A DNA stretch of 64,000 nt, taken from a virus. Made by a program: the position numbers and the translations under genes. The stretch is from positions 19,125 to 83,124 of the IMG/VR virus record IMGVR_UViG_3300044633_001393. One strand, 5' to 3'. Every line of letters starts with the position of its first letter. The stretch's first letter is position 1. Below, in pieces: positions 18,387 to 26,726 of the stretch. Under the pieces are notes generated by a model. That model worked only from the letters and a program-made list of their open reading frames with translations. It was not told the origin of the DNA and made no database searches.

Positions 18387-19463
18387 ATGAGCGATCTATT
18401 AAAAGAAAGCATTGCGGATGCAAAGGCTGTACGTGAAACAGCATTGGCAAATGCAAAGACCTTCCTTGAAGAAAGTTTTGCAAACAGTATGAAAGAAATG
18501 TTTGCAGATAAACTCAAGGAAGAAATGGCAGAAGAAACCGAAGCACCAGAAGGTGAAGAAGGCAAGATTGAAGAAAAACTTGCATCTTCTAATATTGGTA
18601 AGGATGACAGCAATGTTGCTACAAAACAACACCCAACCAAACCATCACCAGCTTCAAATAAAAACACAACTCCAGCAGGTAAGCAAGAATTCGACGTAAA
18701 GCTTGAAGAAGAAGCTGCCGTTGAAGAAGGTGCTGAAGTAACTAGTGAAGAACTAGACGAAATTCTAGCAGAACTAGAAGGTGAAGTAGTATCCGAAGGA
18801 GATTCCGACGATGCCGGTGAATCTGATGATTCAATGGAAGAAGAAATTAATCTAGACGAACTTCTAGCAGAACTAGAAGGCGAAGATCCAGCAGCTGCAC
18901 CAGCACCTGCTCCAGCTCCAGAAGCTCCTGTTGCTCCAGCCGCTCCAGCTGCTGAAGTACCAGCTCCAGCCCCAGCTCAAGTTCCATCTCCTTCAGAAGG
19001 TGAATACTCAGAAGAAGTATCCGCTGAAGAAATGGCAGAAGCTCTAGTAGCTATCAACGAAGAAAACGAACAACTAAAGTCTCAATTGAGCGAACACATC
19101 AAGACTGTAAAGTATTTGAAGAGTGTTCTATCTGAAACAAATCTATTGAATGCTAAGTTGCTCTACACCAACAAATTGTTCAAAGGTAAAGCTCTTACCG
19201 AAGATCAAAAGTTGAAGATCATCAACACTTTCGACTTGACCAAGAATATTCGTGAAGTCAAGTTGGCATATACAGTTTTAGCCGAATCACTTAATTCCGG
19301 TGCATCAGTTGTCAAGAAAAAGACCAATACAACTGCTCAAACTATCACCGAAGGTTTGGCAAGCAAACCAGTATCCAGTACAAAGCCTGATTCTACCATT
19401 GTAGAACCTCAAGCTGAAGTAATGGCTTCAAGATTCCAAAAACTCGCAGGAATCAAGAAGTAA
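18387..19463 (+). CDS. gp22: prohead scaffold protein (T4 gp22-like)
   Basis: 358 residues from the ATG at 18387, chosen because it follows GAAAGG and gives the family-like start MSDLLKESIADAK; an upstream ATG at 18222 would add an unlike segment crossing the intergenic promoter region. Highly acidic, with an Ala/Pro-rich central linker (about residues 165-210) and coiled-coil C-terminal half (EEMAEALVAINEENEQLKSQ). Ends ASRFQKLAGIKK, typical for gp22. It forms the prohead core and is digested by gp21 (LLKE, LLAE and similar sites are plentiful). Immediately precedes the capsid gene, as in T4. Confidence 0.9.
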   Translation: MSDLLKESIADAKAVRETALANAKTFLEESFANSMKEMFADKLKEEMAEETEAPEGEEGKIEEKLASSNIGKDDSNVATKQHPTKPSPASNKNTTPAGKQEFDVKLEEEAAVEEGAEVTSEELDEILAELEGEVVSEGDSDDAGESDDSMEEEINLDELLAELEGEDPAAAPAPAPAPEAPVAPAAPAAEVPAPAPAQVPSPSEGEYSEEVSAEEMAEALVAINEENEQLKSQLSEHIKTVKYLKSVLSETNLLNAKLLYTNKLFKGKALTEDQKLKIINTFDLTKNIREVKLAYTVLAESLNSGASVVKKKTNTTAQTITEGLASKPVSSTKPDSTIVEPQAEVMASRFQKLAGIKK

Positions 19464-19515
19464 TTAGTTTGCGAGTAAAAACCTAACAGTAATTAATATA
19501 GAAAGAAACAAAAAT

Positions 19516-21342
19516 ATGAGTATGGATGTAAAAAGTCTATTGACAGGAAATATGAATCCACAAGCCAAATTGATGGCTGAAACACGTGGACTACAATCCA
19601 AGTGGGAAAAGACAGGCCTCCTAGAAGGTTGCCAAGGTGTTGAAAAAGCACATATGTCAATCCTATTGGAAAACCAAGCAAAACAATTGCTTGACGAAGC
19701 AACCACCACCGGTACCTCTACCAGTTCAGAACAATGGGCTGGTGTAGCTCTACCATTGGTACGTCGTGTATTCGCTGAAATCGCCGCTAAGGAATTCGTC
19801 AGCGTACAACCAATGAATCTACCATCTGGTCTAATTTTCTATCTAGACTTCAAGTATGGTACAACCGCTCCTGGTAGTGATTTGCGTAACTTGAACAACG
19901 GTAGTTCCGTAACTACCCGTGCAGGTAAGCAATTGAACGACAGTTTGTTTGGTGGTACAGGTAAGAAGTTGGGTTCAACTGATGACGCAGTACGTGGTCT
20001 ATACGGTCAAGGTGCTTTTGCTTATTCAGTTCGTCCAGTAAGTAGCTCTGCTATTACCCTAGCTAAGAGTGCAACTGCAACCGCAACTGGTAACACCATC
20101 CAAACCGCTTCTTGGAACGACGTTCAATTTGCTGCTGAATTAAGCGCATCTGTCGTAGCTAAGAAGTTGTTCAAGGTTATCTTGAACCACGACGACAACA
20201 CCACTGGTGTTGCTGGTCAAGGATATATGTACAACGTTGACTTGAACGCAGTACGTTCATTCAACTTGATTTCAGGTTCAGTTGCACCAACTTCTCTAAG
20301 AAGCAATGGTTTGGTATTGAACACCTATTCAAAAGCAATTAACACTGGTAGTTTGAGCAATCCATTCTATCAATCCGTATATATCGTATCCGCTTCTAAT
20401 AGCGCATTCGGTGGTGCAGCAAGCAACGTTAAGTTGATCTATAGTCTACAACCTACCGATAACCTACGTGGTGACTTCGAAGCTGGTAAGACCCCAGGTG
20501 AAGGTTCCGGTACCGCTGGTAACGTTCCTACACAAAGCATCGATACTGATATCAGTATCCCAGAAGTAAACTTGGTACTAAACAGCGAACCAATCGTTGC
20601 TAAGACCCGTAAGTTGAAAGCAGTCTGGACCCCAGAATTGGCTCAAGACTTGAACGCATATCACTCCATCGACGCAGAAGCAGAACTTACTGCTCTATTG
20701 AGTGAATATGTATCTATGGAAATCGATCTTGAAATCCTAGACATGTTGAACGAAGCCGTTCAAGGCATAACAACCGAAGCTTGGTCCGCCCAAATCGGTG
20801 TTGAATTCAGCAAGGGATTGAATGCAACTACTGGTGAAGCAATCTTCACACGTAATGCAAACAGTTCACCAAACCGTACTGCTTACGTAAAGAGCACTTG
20901 GTTCCAAACTCTTGGAAACAAGATCCAAAAGGTATCTAACACAATCCAAAAATTGACCCTACGTGGTGGTGCAAACTTCTTGGTCGTAAGTCCAGACGTT
21001 GCAACTATCCTAGAATCAATCCCAGGATATGTAGTAAACACTGATGGTGATCAAGCTAAGTTCGCAATGGGCGTAAGCCGCGTTGGTAGCTTTGCTTCTC
21101 GCTTCCAAGTTTACAAGAACCCATACATGACCGATAACGTAGTATTGGTTGGTTTCCGTGGAAACAACTTCCTAGAAACCGGTGCTGTATATGCTCCATA
21201 TATCCCACTAATCCAAACTCCATTGGTCTATGATCCAGTGAACTTCACTCCACGTAGAGGCGTAATGACCCGCTACGCTAAGAAGGTAGTGCGCCCAGAG
21301 TTCTATGGAAAAGTTATTATCGGCGATCTCGATACCGTATAA
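19516..21342 (+). CDS. gp23: major capsid protein (T4 gp23-like)
   Basis: 608-residue precursor. The N-terminus MSMDVKSLLTGNMNP and the segment GVALPLVRRVFAEIAAKEFV followed by QPMNLPSGLIFYLDFKYG are hallmarks of gp23. The prohead protease should cut after E61 (LLDE-A62), close to T4 position 65. The C-terminal half (ILDMLNEA, GGANFLVVSPDVATILES, YAPYIPLIQTPLVYDP, MTRYAKKVVRPEFYG) follows the HK97-fold family. Followed by its own terminator. No separate vertex protein gene (gp24) is visible. Confidence 0.96.
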   Translation: MSMDVKSLLTGNMNPQAKLMAETRGLQSKWEKTGLLEGCQGVEKAHMSILLENQAKQLLDEATTTGTSTSSEQWAGVALPLVRRVFAEIAAKEFVSVQPMNLPSGLIFYLDFKYGTTAPGSDLRNLNNGSSVTTRAGKQLNDSLFGGTGKKLGSTDDAVRGLYGQGAFAYSVRPVSSSAITLAKSATATATGNTIQTASWNDVQFAAELSASVVAKKLFKVILNHDDNTTGVAGQGYMYNVDLNAVRSFNLISGSVAPTSLRSNGLVLNTYSKAINTGSLSNPFYQSVYIVSASNSAFGGAASNVKLIYSLQPTDNLRGDFEAGKTPGEGSGTAGNVPTQSIDTDISIPEVNLVLNSEPIVAKTRKLKAVWTPELAQDLNAYHSIDAEAELTALLSEYVSMEIDLEILDMLNEAVQGITTEAWSAQIGVEFSKGLNATTGEAIFTRNANSSPNRTAYVKSTWFQTLGNKIQKVSNTIQKLTLRGGANFLVVSPDVATILESIPGYVVNTDGDQAKFAMGVSRVGSFASRFQVYKNPYMTDNVVLVGFRGNNFLETGAVYAPYIPLIQTPLVYDPVNFTPRRGVMTRYAKKVVRPEFYGKVIIGDLDTV

Positions 21343-21366
21343 TACTTAGTAGAAATAAAATAACTC

Positions 21367-21396
21367 AAAAACCCCAACGAAAGTTGGGGTTTTTTC
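21367..21396 (+). terminator. terminator after major capsid gene
   Basis: A 12-bp stem (AAAAACCCCAAC / GTTGGGGTTTTT) with a GAAA tetraloop and continuing T run, 25 bases after the capsid stop codon. Confidence 0.95.
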
Positions 21397-21415
21397 TTGC
21401 ACTAATAAAAAATAA

Positions 21416-21444
21416 TTGACATTACCATAAAACTTGTATATACT
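21416..21444 (+). promoter_or_regulatory. sigma-70 promoter of GIY-YIG gene
   Basis: TTGACA, 17-base spacer, TATACT: near-perfect consensus. The predicted start (about 21451) is at most a couple of bases before the ATG at 21453, so the mRNA would be essentially leaderless. Confidence 0.8.
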
Positions 21445-21452
21445 TATATTAT

Positions 21453-22196
21453 ATGAAAAGTGGTATATACAAAATTACAAATGTTAAGAATGGCAAGTTT
21501 TATATTGGTTCTGCTAAAGATATTGATCGTCGTTGGTGGGAACATAAAAATGATTTAAAAAAGAATAAACATAAGAATCCTAAATTACAACACGCTTGGG
21601 ATTTTTACGGGGAAAACAGTTTTGAATTTATTATATTAGAAAATGTAATAGAATGTGAATTGTTTAAACGAGAACAATTTTATTTAGATATGTTTAAACC
21701 CTATATGCGTGATATAGGTTATAATATTACCCCAACCGCAAGTGGAGGCGATAATTTTACACATAATCCTGATAAAGAAGAAACTCGTCAGTTACTATCT
21801 GATATTAATCTAGGAGCTAAAAATCCTATGCACGGTAAAAAGCATAGTGATGAGGCTAAAGAAAGGCAACGTGATCGTGCTGTAGGACGTTATACTTTGG
21901 AGTGGTTTGTTGACAAGTATGGTATTGACAGTGGTACACTTAAGTACAAGGAGAGAAATGACAAATTGGCTAATCGTAATATTAATTACAGTTATGATAA
22001 TGGATTAAAAGGCAAAAAGCGTGGTGCTATGAGTGATGAAATGAAACGTAAGATTAGTGAACAAAAGAGAAATTTTGCGCTTAGAAAGAATGAATTTGTT
22101 GATGATTTAAAGAGTGGTAGTTTTACTAACAATGCATTAAGTGAGAAGTATGGAGTATCATTAACCACGATCAAATTACATAAAAGAAAATATTAG
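21453..22196 (+). CDS. GIY-YIG homing endonuclease with NUMOD3 and HTH
   Basis: 247 residues. N-terminal GIY-YIG nuclease (MKSGIYKITNVKNGKFYIGS; R in DIDRRWWEH; catalytic Glu in FKREQFYLD; N in YNITP), then a NUMOD3 DNA-binding motif (NPMHGKKHSDEAKER), linker repeats and a C-terminal helix-turn-helix (ALSEKYGVSLTTIKLHK). This is the layout of free-standing T4 Seg-type homing endonucleases. It sits between the capsid terminator and the accessory cassette with its own host-type promoter, and the adjacent capsid gene is not interrupted. It may have helped mobilise the flanking island. Confidence 0.9.
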   Translation: MKSGIYKITNVKNGKFYIGSAKDIDRRWWEHKNDLKKNKHKNPKLQHAWDFYGENSFEFIILENVIECELFKREQFYLDMFKPYMRDIGYNITPTASGGDNFTHNPDKEETRQLLSDINLGAKNPMHGKKHSDEAKERQRDRAVGRYTLEWFVDKYGIDSGTLKYKERNDKLANRNINYSYDNGLKGKKRGAMSDEMKRKISEQKRNFALRKNEFVDDLKSGSFTNNALSEKYGVSLTTIKLHKRKY

Positions 22197-22198
22197 TT

Positions 22199-22447
22199 TT
22201 ATTTTATTTCCCAAGGAAAATGTCCACTTAAAATACAAACAATCCAAAATTTACATCTACATATAAAACTTACAAAGTATAATCTTATAAGTCCAATTAT
22301 TACTTTGATCCACATATATTCCCAATGTCTAAATTGTTTATTTTGCGTAAATAAATTAATAATAAACAGTTTCGGGTTTGTTTTTACGAATAATAAATCT
22401 TCTTTGTATCTGGATTTTACATCCTTTAATGTAATATAGTCTTTCAT
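22199..22447 (-). CDS. small putative membrane protein
   Basis: 82 residues, with a hydrophobic segment (VIIGLIRLYFVSFICRCKFW) likely to be a transmembrane helix and a basic N-terminal half. The ATG lies 4 bases after the stop of the Mom-like gene, consistent with being the last gene of the minus-strand cassette. No family recognised; could be spurious, but spacing favours a gene. Confidence 0.5.
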   Translation of the reverse strand: MKDYITLKDVKSRYKEDLLFVKTNPKLFIINLFTQNKQFRHWEYMWIKVIIGLIRLYFVSFICRCKFWIVCILSGHFPWEIK

Positions 22448-22451
22448 ATTT

Positions 22452-23225
22452 TTATTCGAAAAATTCGTTGGTAGATGTTACAACGATTTCTTGTACTTCT
22501 TCTTTGAACGAAGTATCTTTGGGGTAAGGTAGAACTTTATGTTTAAGAGATTTAGTCAACTTTTTATTTTCTATTTTGTTACTGATAAACTTGATATAAC
22601 GATGTTTACCACTTTCTCGTTTGCGCCAGAATGTTCTACCAATACGTTCTTTTAGTTTATCTACGCTGTGTGTTTTCCATCTTGAATATACACTTCTGCT
22701 GTGTATCCAATCATAGTTAGGAGGACCAACTAAACTAACACTATAGTTAGGCATTATAGCGATATCTACATAGTTATCGCCTTGATATAGAAAGCCAGTT
22801 GCTTGATAGATTGTGCCTGCGTGTCCAGCTTCACTATCCGCATAACTGAGAATACATTTGATGTGGGGATATTCAGTATTTAATAATCTAAAGCTTTCAG
22901 CTATACAATAACTTTCTATATTTTTACCATAACCATCTGCAATCCACAGTCGTGTTAATTCTAACACATTGTTATTAGTAAGTAGTGAAGAGATACTGGT
23001 ACTAGCATTTCTACCCACGGCGTTTCCATATACTAATACACCTATTAATCGTTCGTTAAAACCACCAAAGAATGTACTCTCTACATATTCTTTATAGTAT
23101 ACTCCATAAGCTACAGTACAAAGAGACCACTTGTGTGTATAATGATTCTTTTCAATAAGAGTTTTTGCAACATTCTTATTGATGCTTTTGATGTAAATTA
23201 ATGTGGGGTCAAAATACTCCGACAT
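22452..23225 (-). CDS. Mom-like GNAT-fold DNA modification protein
   Basis: 257 residues. The pattern IEKNHYTHKWSLCTVAYGVY, VLELTRLWIADGYGKN and LSYADSEAGHAGTIYQATGF matches the phage Mom-like family, whose founder in phage Mu converts adenine in DNA to a glycinamide (acetamido) derivative that blocks restriction. The fold is GNAT-like; the conserved His, Glu-Leu-x-Arg-Leu and Asp-x-x-x-Gly-His residues are present. A basic C-terminus (RIGRTFWRKRESGKHRYIKF) could bind DNA. No com-like regulator is visible nearby. It lies downstream of the ankyrin-cyclase in the same direction. Family assignment is from motif memory; modification of this phage's DNA is inference. Confidence 0.75.
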   Translation of the reverse strand: MSEYFDPTLIYIKSINKNVAKTLIEKNHYTHKWSLCTVAYGVYYKEYVESTFFGGFNERLIGVLVYGNAVGRNASTSISSLLTNNNVLELTRLWIADGYGKNIESYCIAESFRLLNTEYPHIKCILSYADSEAGHAGTIYQATGFLYQGDNYVDIAIMPNYSVSLVGPPNYDWIHSRSVYSRWKTHSVDKLKERIGRTFWRKRESGKHRYIKFISNKIENKKLTKSLKHKVLPYPKDTSFKEEVQEIVVTSTNEFFE

Positions 23226-23262
23226 TATTTCAGTATAACCATATAACTCTAACTGTCAAGAT

Positions 23263-23475
23263 TTATATTATATAAAAAAGACCTTTGGAATTATATACTA
23301 CAGTTCTAATTTTGGTAGCATTAATCTTATTGATACCAAGTCTATCTATTACTTGAAATGGATCAGGGTGATTATTTATAGGAGCTGCCATAACTCTATC
23401 CTTTATTTTGTATACATCCAAGTCTGTATTAACAATACTTGGATGATATTGTCTTACTAAAGGCATTGTTCTCAT
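23263..23475 (-). CDS. small hypothetical protein coupled to the cyclase
   Basis: 70 residues starting MRTMPLVRQYHPSIVN; no family recognised. The start codon overlaps the cyclase stop (ATGA), so it is translationally coupled and probably real. No signal peptide or membrane segment. Confidence 0.6.
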   Translation of the reverse strand: MRTMPLVRQYHPSIVNTDLDVYKIKDRVMAAPINNHPDPFQVIDRLGINKINATKIRTVVYNSKGLFYII

Positions 23476-25247
23476 ACTGGTTTATTTGTTGTTGGTTCTG
23501 CTTTCTTTACTCTACTAGATGGAAATGATTTGTTACCAAAATCACTACCGTGTAAACTATACAAATGCATAACTACACCGTGTTTTACAACCACATCCCC
23601 CAAGTCATTTACTAATACATATGGTGGTCTATCATATTTTAACATTACTGCTGAACTAACCAACAAATGATTGCTTTCACCTGCATCCATTACTCTTTGA
23701 GCATAGTTGATACCATCACCACTGATATTGAGATTGCCATTAATATCTTCCATTGGTATTACAGGTCCACAATGTACACCCATTCTCATTTGTAAATCCG
23801 GTCTATCCTTTACTGCTTTAGCTATAGTAACTGCACAATTCATTGCATCTTCCAAATAAGTAAAGAATCCCAATACCATACCGTCACCAGTAGGTAATAT
23901 AATTAACTTTTCAAGCGCATTAGCTGTTTTGTATTGCATTGTAGACTTAACCAATGCACCCAAATCTTTACAAGCCTTCTTTTGTTCATCTGTTGTTTTC
24001 TTACTATAAGCAACAATATCCATAAAGAATATATAACCTTCTTGTTCTACGTCCAATTGCAATCTACCAGATTTGACTTCTACATCAACTTGTTCAACTT
24101 TCTTGACAACTTGTTTGACGGGTTTAACAACTTCTACCTTCTTTTCTTCTTTCTTTTCTACCACTGGAATATCTTTAAGTTTCAAGAAATCTTTCCAGTT
24201 AATTTTCTTAGCTGGTGCATCTTTTTTCTTTGGTTCTTTTGATGCTTGTTCTTCTTCGTGTTTCTTTATTGCAGCTTCTTCACGATTACGTTTTTCAACA
24301 AACAATGCAATTTGCTTTTTAACTTCATCTGTGATGTATATGTTTACATCTTTTCCACCACCACCAATATCGTGTTTCTTTTTTCTTTGAGCACCTTTGG
24401 ATTGCAGATATGTTTGCATTTCTACATTACCCGTCTTAAATGCCAAATCCAACGGAGCAATTTCACCTTTGAAATCTGCACCGTTAACATTCGCACCCAA
24501 ATGTACCAAAAATTCCACCATATCAACATCGTTAGCGTTAACGGCATAATGTAGTGGCATCCATCCATTCTTTTCATCTCTGCCATTGATTTTACCATCT
24601 TTATCAAAGAACGATTGTACACCTTCAAAATCTCCTGTTTCTGCGCAGAAATGAATACTAACACCTCCTGCGGATTTAGCACCGTACTTATTCAATAACT
24701 TAACAATGTCACCTCTATTGGTATTGGATAGTACGTCAATAGGATTATTTTTACCCAAGAAATCTTTCTTGTTAACATCAGCTCCTCTTACAATTAGATA
24801 TTCAACCAAGTGTTTTTGTCCGTAATTTACTGCATAATGTAGTGCGGTCCAACCTTTGCCAGCGTCAACTTCATTGATATCAAATCCCTTGTCTAACATT
24901 TCTTCAATAGAAACGATATCACCATTTTTTGCGGCTAAATGGAAACTACTACCGCTACTGTATTTTGCACCTCTTTGTTGTAGTATTTCTGCGATATTTT
25001 TAAAACCTTTTTGTTCAGCTACATCCAGTGCTGTATTTTTACTGGTCCAATCTTTACAGTTGGGATCTGCACCGTGATTTAACAGTAGTTTTACGATTTC
25101 CACTTGATTTTCTTCTACAGCAACAACCAATGGTGGATTGCCTGTATCATCGTCTCTTTGATTGACATCTACTTTTTCTTTTTCGATACAGTTGTAGACG
25201 TTATCGTATAACCCACGTTTGATGTGGGTAAAAATGTTAATAGCCAT
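23472..25247 (-). CDS. ankyrin-repeat / class III nucleotidyl cyclase fusion
   Basis: 591 residues. Residues about 1-290 are ankyrin repeats (NPPLVVAVEENQVEIVKLLL, WTALHYAVNYGQKHLVEYLI, WMPLHYAVNANDVDMVEFLV, each followed by G-A-D/N-V/P-N). A Lys/Glu-rich linker follows (about 290-400). Residues about 405-570 are a class III cyclase: metal-binding D410 in GYIFFMDIVAYSKK, second metal Asp D455 in PTGDGMVLGFF, MGVHCGPVIP, and the transition-state pair N-x-x-x-R in GDGINYAQRVMDAG. Both metal sites and the Asn/Arg pair are intact, so activity is expected as a homodimer. Base specificity cannot be read from the sequence. Ankyrin repeats would sense or recruit a protein partner. Such a fusion is unusual for a phage. 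Upstream genes in the same direction encode two membrane proteins. Confidence 0.9.
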   Translation of the reverse strand: MAINIFTHIKRGLYDNVYNCIEKEKVDVNQRDDDTGNPPLVVAVEENQVEIVKLLLNHGADPNCKDWTSKNTALDVAEQKGFKNIAEILQQRGAKYSSGSSFHLAAKNGDIVSIEEMLDKGFDINEVDAGKGWTALHYAVNYGQKHLVEYLIVRGADVNKKDFLGKNNPIDVLSNTNRGDIVKLLNKYGAKSAGGVSIHFCAETGDFEGVQSFFDKDGKINGRDEKNGWMPLHYAVNANDVDMVEFLVHLGANVNGADFKGEIAPLDLAFKTGNVEMQTYLQSKGAQRKKKHDIGGGGKDVNIYITDEVKKQIALFVEKRNREEAAIKKHEEEQASKEPKKKDAPAKKINWKDFLKLKDIPVVEKKEEKKVEVVKPVKQVVKKVEQVDVEVKSGRLQLDVEQEGYIFFMDIVAYSKKTTDEQKKACKDLGALVKSTMQYKTANALEKLIILPTGDGMVLGFFTYLEDAMNCAVTIAKAVKDRPDLQMRMGVHCGPVIPMEDINGNLNISGDGINYAQRVMDAGESNHLLVSSAVMLKYDRPPYVLVNDLGDVVVKHGVVMHLYSLHGSDFGNKSFPSSRVKKAEPTTNKPV

Positions 25248-25262
25248 AGTTTAATTAGTAAA

Positions 25263-25670
25263 TTAGTCTTTTTTGAAACGGCTTAAATCCAATTGAGGTA
25301 GTGGTTTTTCTATGTTTAGACCAGCTAGTCTTTCATTTTGGATAACTAATTTACTTCCGCCTACAACCTTACCATCTACTACGTCATATATGAAAAATAC
25401 AGTTTTTGTAAGTCCCACACGAACAATTCTGCCGGGTTTGCCATCAATATATACAACATCATCTTCTTTGTAATCGGACCCAATAAACATAAACAGTGCC
25501 GCGGCAAGTTTTTCAATGCTTGATTTAAACATTAGAATTACTAATCCCGCTACGAACATCCAGACATATTTGCCTGTCATATCTTGTGCGGTTGATTCTA
25601 GTACCTGTTGAGATATTACGTGTGCTGTATTTGTATCCATAATCGTCTTTAGTTTATTAACACATAACAT
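25263..25670 (-). CDS. membrane protein with MscS-like beta domain
   Basis: 135 residues from the ATG at 25670 or 125 from the ATG at 25640 (MDTNTAHVI). One or two hydrophobic helices (YVWMFVAGLVILMFK; KLAAALFMFIG) are followed by DYKEDDVVYIDGKPGRIVRV and later KLVIQNERLAGLN. The latter resembles the small beta domain after the pore helix of MscS channels ('F-x-x-G-D-x-V-x-I... G-x-V-x-x-I-G... I-P-N-x-x-L'). Much shorter than MscS, so it may be a minimal channel or membrane scaffold. It lies 15 bases before the ankyrin-cyclase gene, suggesting they act together. Confidence 0.65.
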   Translation of the reverse strand: MLCVNKLKTIMDTNTAHVISQQVLESTAQDMTGKYVWMFVAGLVILMFKSSIEKLAAALFMFIGSDYKEDDVVYIDGKPGRIVRVGLTKTVFFIYDVVDGKVVGGSKLVIQNERLAGLNIEKPLPQLDLSRFKKD

Positions 25671-25696
25671 TTGTTAACAATCCAAAACAATTATAT

Positions 25697-25706
25697 AATA
25701 AATATA
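25697..25706 (-). promoter_or_regulatory. TATATTTATT element (minus strand) before MscS-like gene
   Basis: Lies in the 45-base gap between the lipoprotein and the MscS-like gene, 26 bases before the ATG at 25670; could start a second transcript of the cassette. Confidence 0.35.
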
Positions 25707-25715
25707 AATATTAAT

Positions 25716-26681
25716 TTATTTAATCCACTTTTGTTCTTTTAGAATATCATCAATCAATTCTTTTTCGGAACTATCCATTTCTTTATCAAATCTTTTCAAT
25801 ACTTCAGTCAATGGATATACTCTATCAGGAGATTCTTTTTGTTTTTCTTTTAGTTCTTGAATTACATCAACTATTTTAACAAGTGGAGACTTGAATTCAT
25901 CAACTTTGTCTTTTGAAGCGAAGTTAGCCAATTCAAATGCATGTGGAGTTAATGCTTTTACCAAACTTAGTAATCCAGAACCAATCATATTAAATATACT
26001 AAATGCTGCACCAGCTGCTGGATGTACTGTTGCTAATATTCTTAATATAACAAATACCACAACAAATATGATAATTGCGGTCATTGCACTAACAAAGAAC
26101 TTTTTTAAACCCCAAAATACAGCATTAAGACCAAACATACCACTCATAGCATCCAAAGTAGCCTTGCTTTGATCAGCTTCTTTTGCAATTTCTTTTGCTT
26201 TATCAGTCATTTGCCATAATTCATCGTCATACTTTTCTTTCAAAGCAGACTTTTCTTTTTGCAATTTGTTTATGATTTCGTCACGTTGTGATAGTAATTG
26301 ATCACCCTTTTTTCTTTCCTCAGCAACTTGACTGTTTAATAAATCAACGGTAGCTTTTATACGTTTAATTTCATCTATGTGTGGTGATCCAACTATAGAA
26401 ATTACACGTTCATTGAGTGATTTAGCAGTATCTACTTGTACTGACGGGTTTGTTACTTGACTTAAAGAGTGTTGAATACCTATAGACAAAGACGATGCTT
26501 GTACACGTTTGCCTTTTTCTACTTTTTCCAACTCTACCATCGTATTATCTACTTTGGCTTCTTGTTTAGCAACAGCGTCTTGTGCAGTTGTAACTTGCTT
26601 CGCCGGTCTAACTTCAGACGAAATACAACCGGTTAGTATTAAAATTACGATGGTGTAAAACAGTTGTTTTTTAAAGTTCAT
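25716..26681 (-). CDS. lipoprotein with coiled coil and transmembrane segments
   Basis: 321 residues. The N-terminus MNFKKQLFYTIVILILTGC is a lipoprotein signal with lipobox L-T-G-C, so the mature protein would begin at Cys19 and be lipid-anchored. A long coiled coil follows (about residues 30-180, e.g. AEERKKGDQLLSQRDEIINK), then a strong transmembrane helix (TAIIIFVVVFVILRILATV), a second hydrophobic stretch (AFSIFNMIGSGLLSLVKAL) and a charged tail. This is not a spanin in size or layout. It is the first gene of the cassette, directly divergent from the gene at 26727. The role could be superinfection exclusion or a sensor in the envelope; this is inference. Confidence 0.75.
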   Translation of the reverse strand: MNFKKQLFYTIVILILTGCISSEVRPAKQVTTAQDAVAKQEAKVDNTMVELEKVEKGKRVQASSLSIGIQHSLSQVTNPSVQVDTAKSLNERVISIVGSPHIDEIKRIKATVDLLNSQVAEERKKGDQLLSQRDEIINKLQKEKSALKEKYDDELWQMTDKAKEIAKEADQSKATLDAMSGMFGLNAVFWGLKKFFVSAMTAIIIFVVVFVILRILATVHPAAGAAFSIFNMIGSGLLSLVKALTPHAFELANFASKDKVDEFKSPLVKIVDVIQELKEKQKESPDRVYPLTEVLKRFDKEMDSSEKELIDDILKEQKWIK

Positions 26682-26685
26682 ATAA

Positions 26686-26695
26686 TATAAATATT
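26686..26695 (-). promoter_or_regulatory. AATATTTATA element (minus strand), 4 bases before start
   Basis: Leads into the lipoprotein gene and is the likely promoter of the whole minus-strand cassette. It is back to back with the plus-strand element at 26714. Confidence 0.5.
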
Positions 26696-26713
26696 ATTTT
26701 TTATAATAAAACT

Positions 26714-26723
26714 AATATTTATC
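26714..26723 (+). promoter_or_regulatory. AATATTTATC element, 3 bases before start
   Basis: One mismatch to the recurring element; drives the gene at 26727 away from the cassette. Confidence 0.45.
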
Positions 26724-26726
26724 AAT

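Noticed and set aside
19516-22196. Intron carrying the GIY-YIG gene within the capsid gene
   Set aside because: The capsid frame is complete with a normal C-terminus and terminator before the endonuclease promoter.
22197-22452. Terminator between the converging endonuclease and minus-strand cassette
   Set aside because: I looked for a GC-rich stem followed by T in either direction and saw none; the region is covered by a plausible small gene.
24073-24390. Plus-strand frames opposite the cyclase gene (Phe/Ser-rich)
   Set aside because: They are complementary shadows of the Lys/Glu-rich linker codons and have no homology or signals.
23472-26681. Canonical Pycsar defence operon
   Set aside because: The cyclase is present, but neither neighbour shows a cyclic-nucleotide-binding domain or a TIR domain. 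Kept as a looser hypothesis in the findings.
25716-26681. Rz1-type outer-membrane spanin
   Set aside because: It has a lipobox, but is far too long, has internal transmembrane helices and lacks a neighbouring inner-membrane spanin or lysin.
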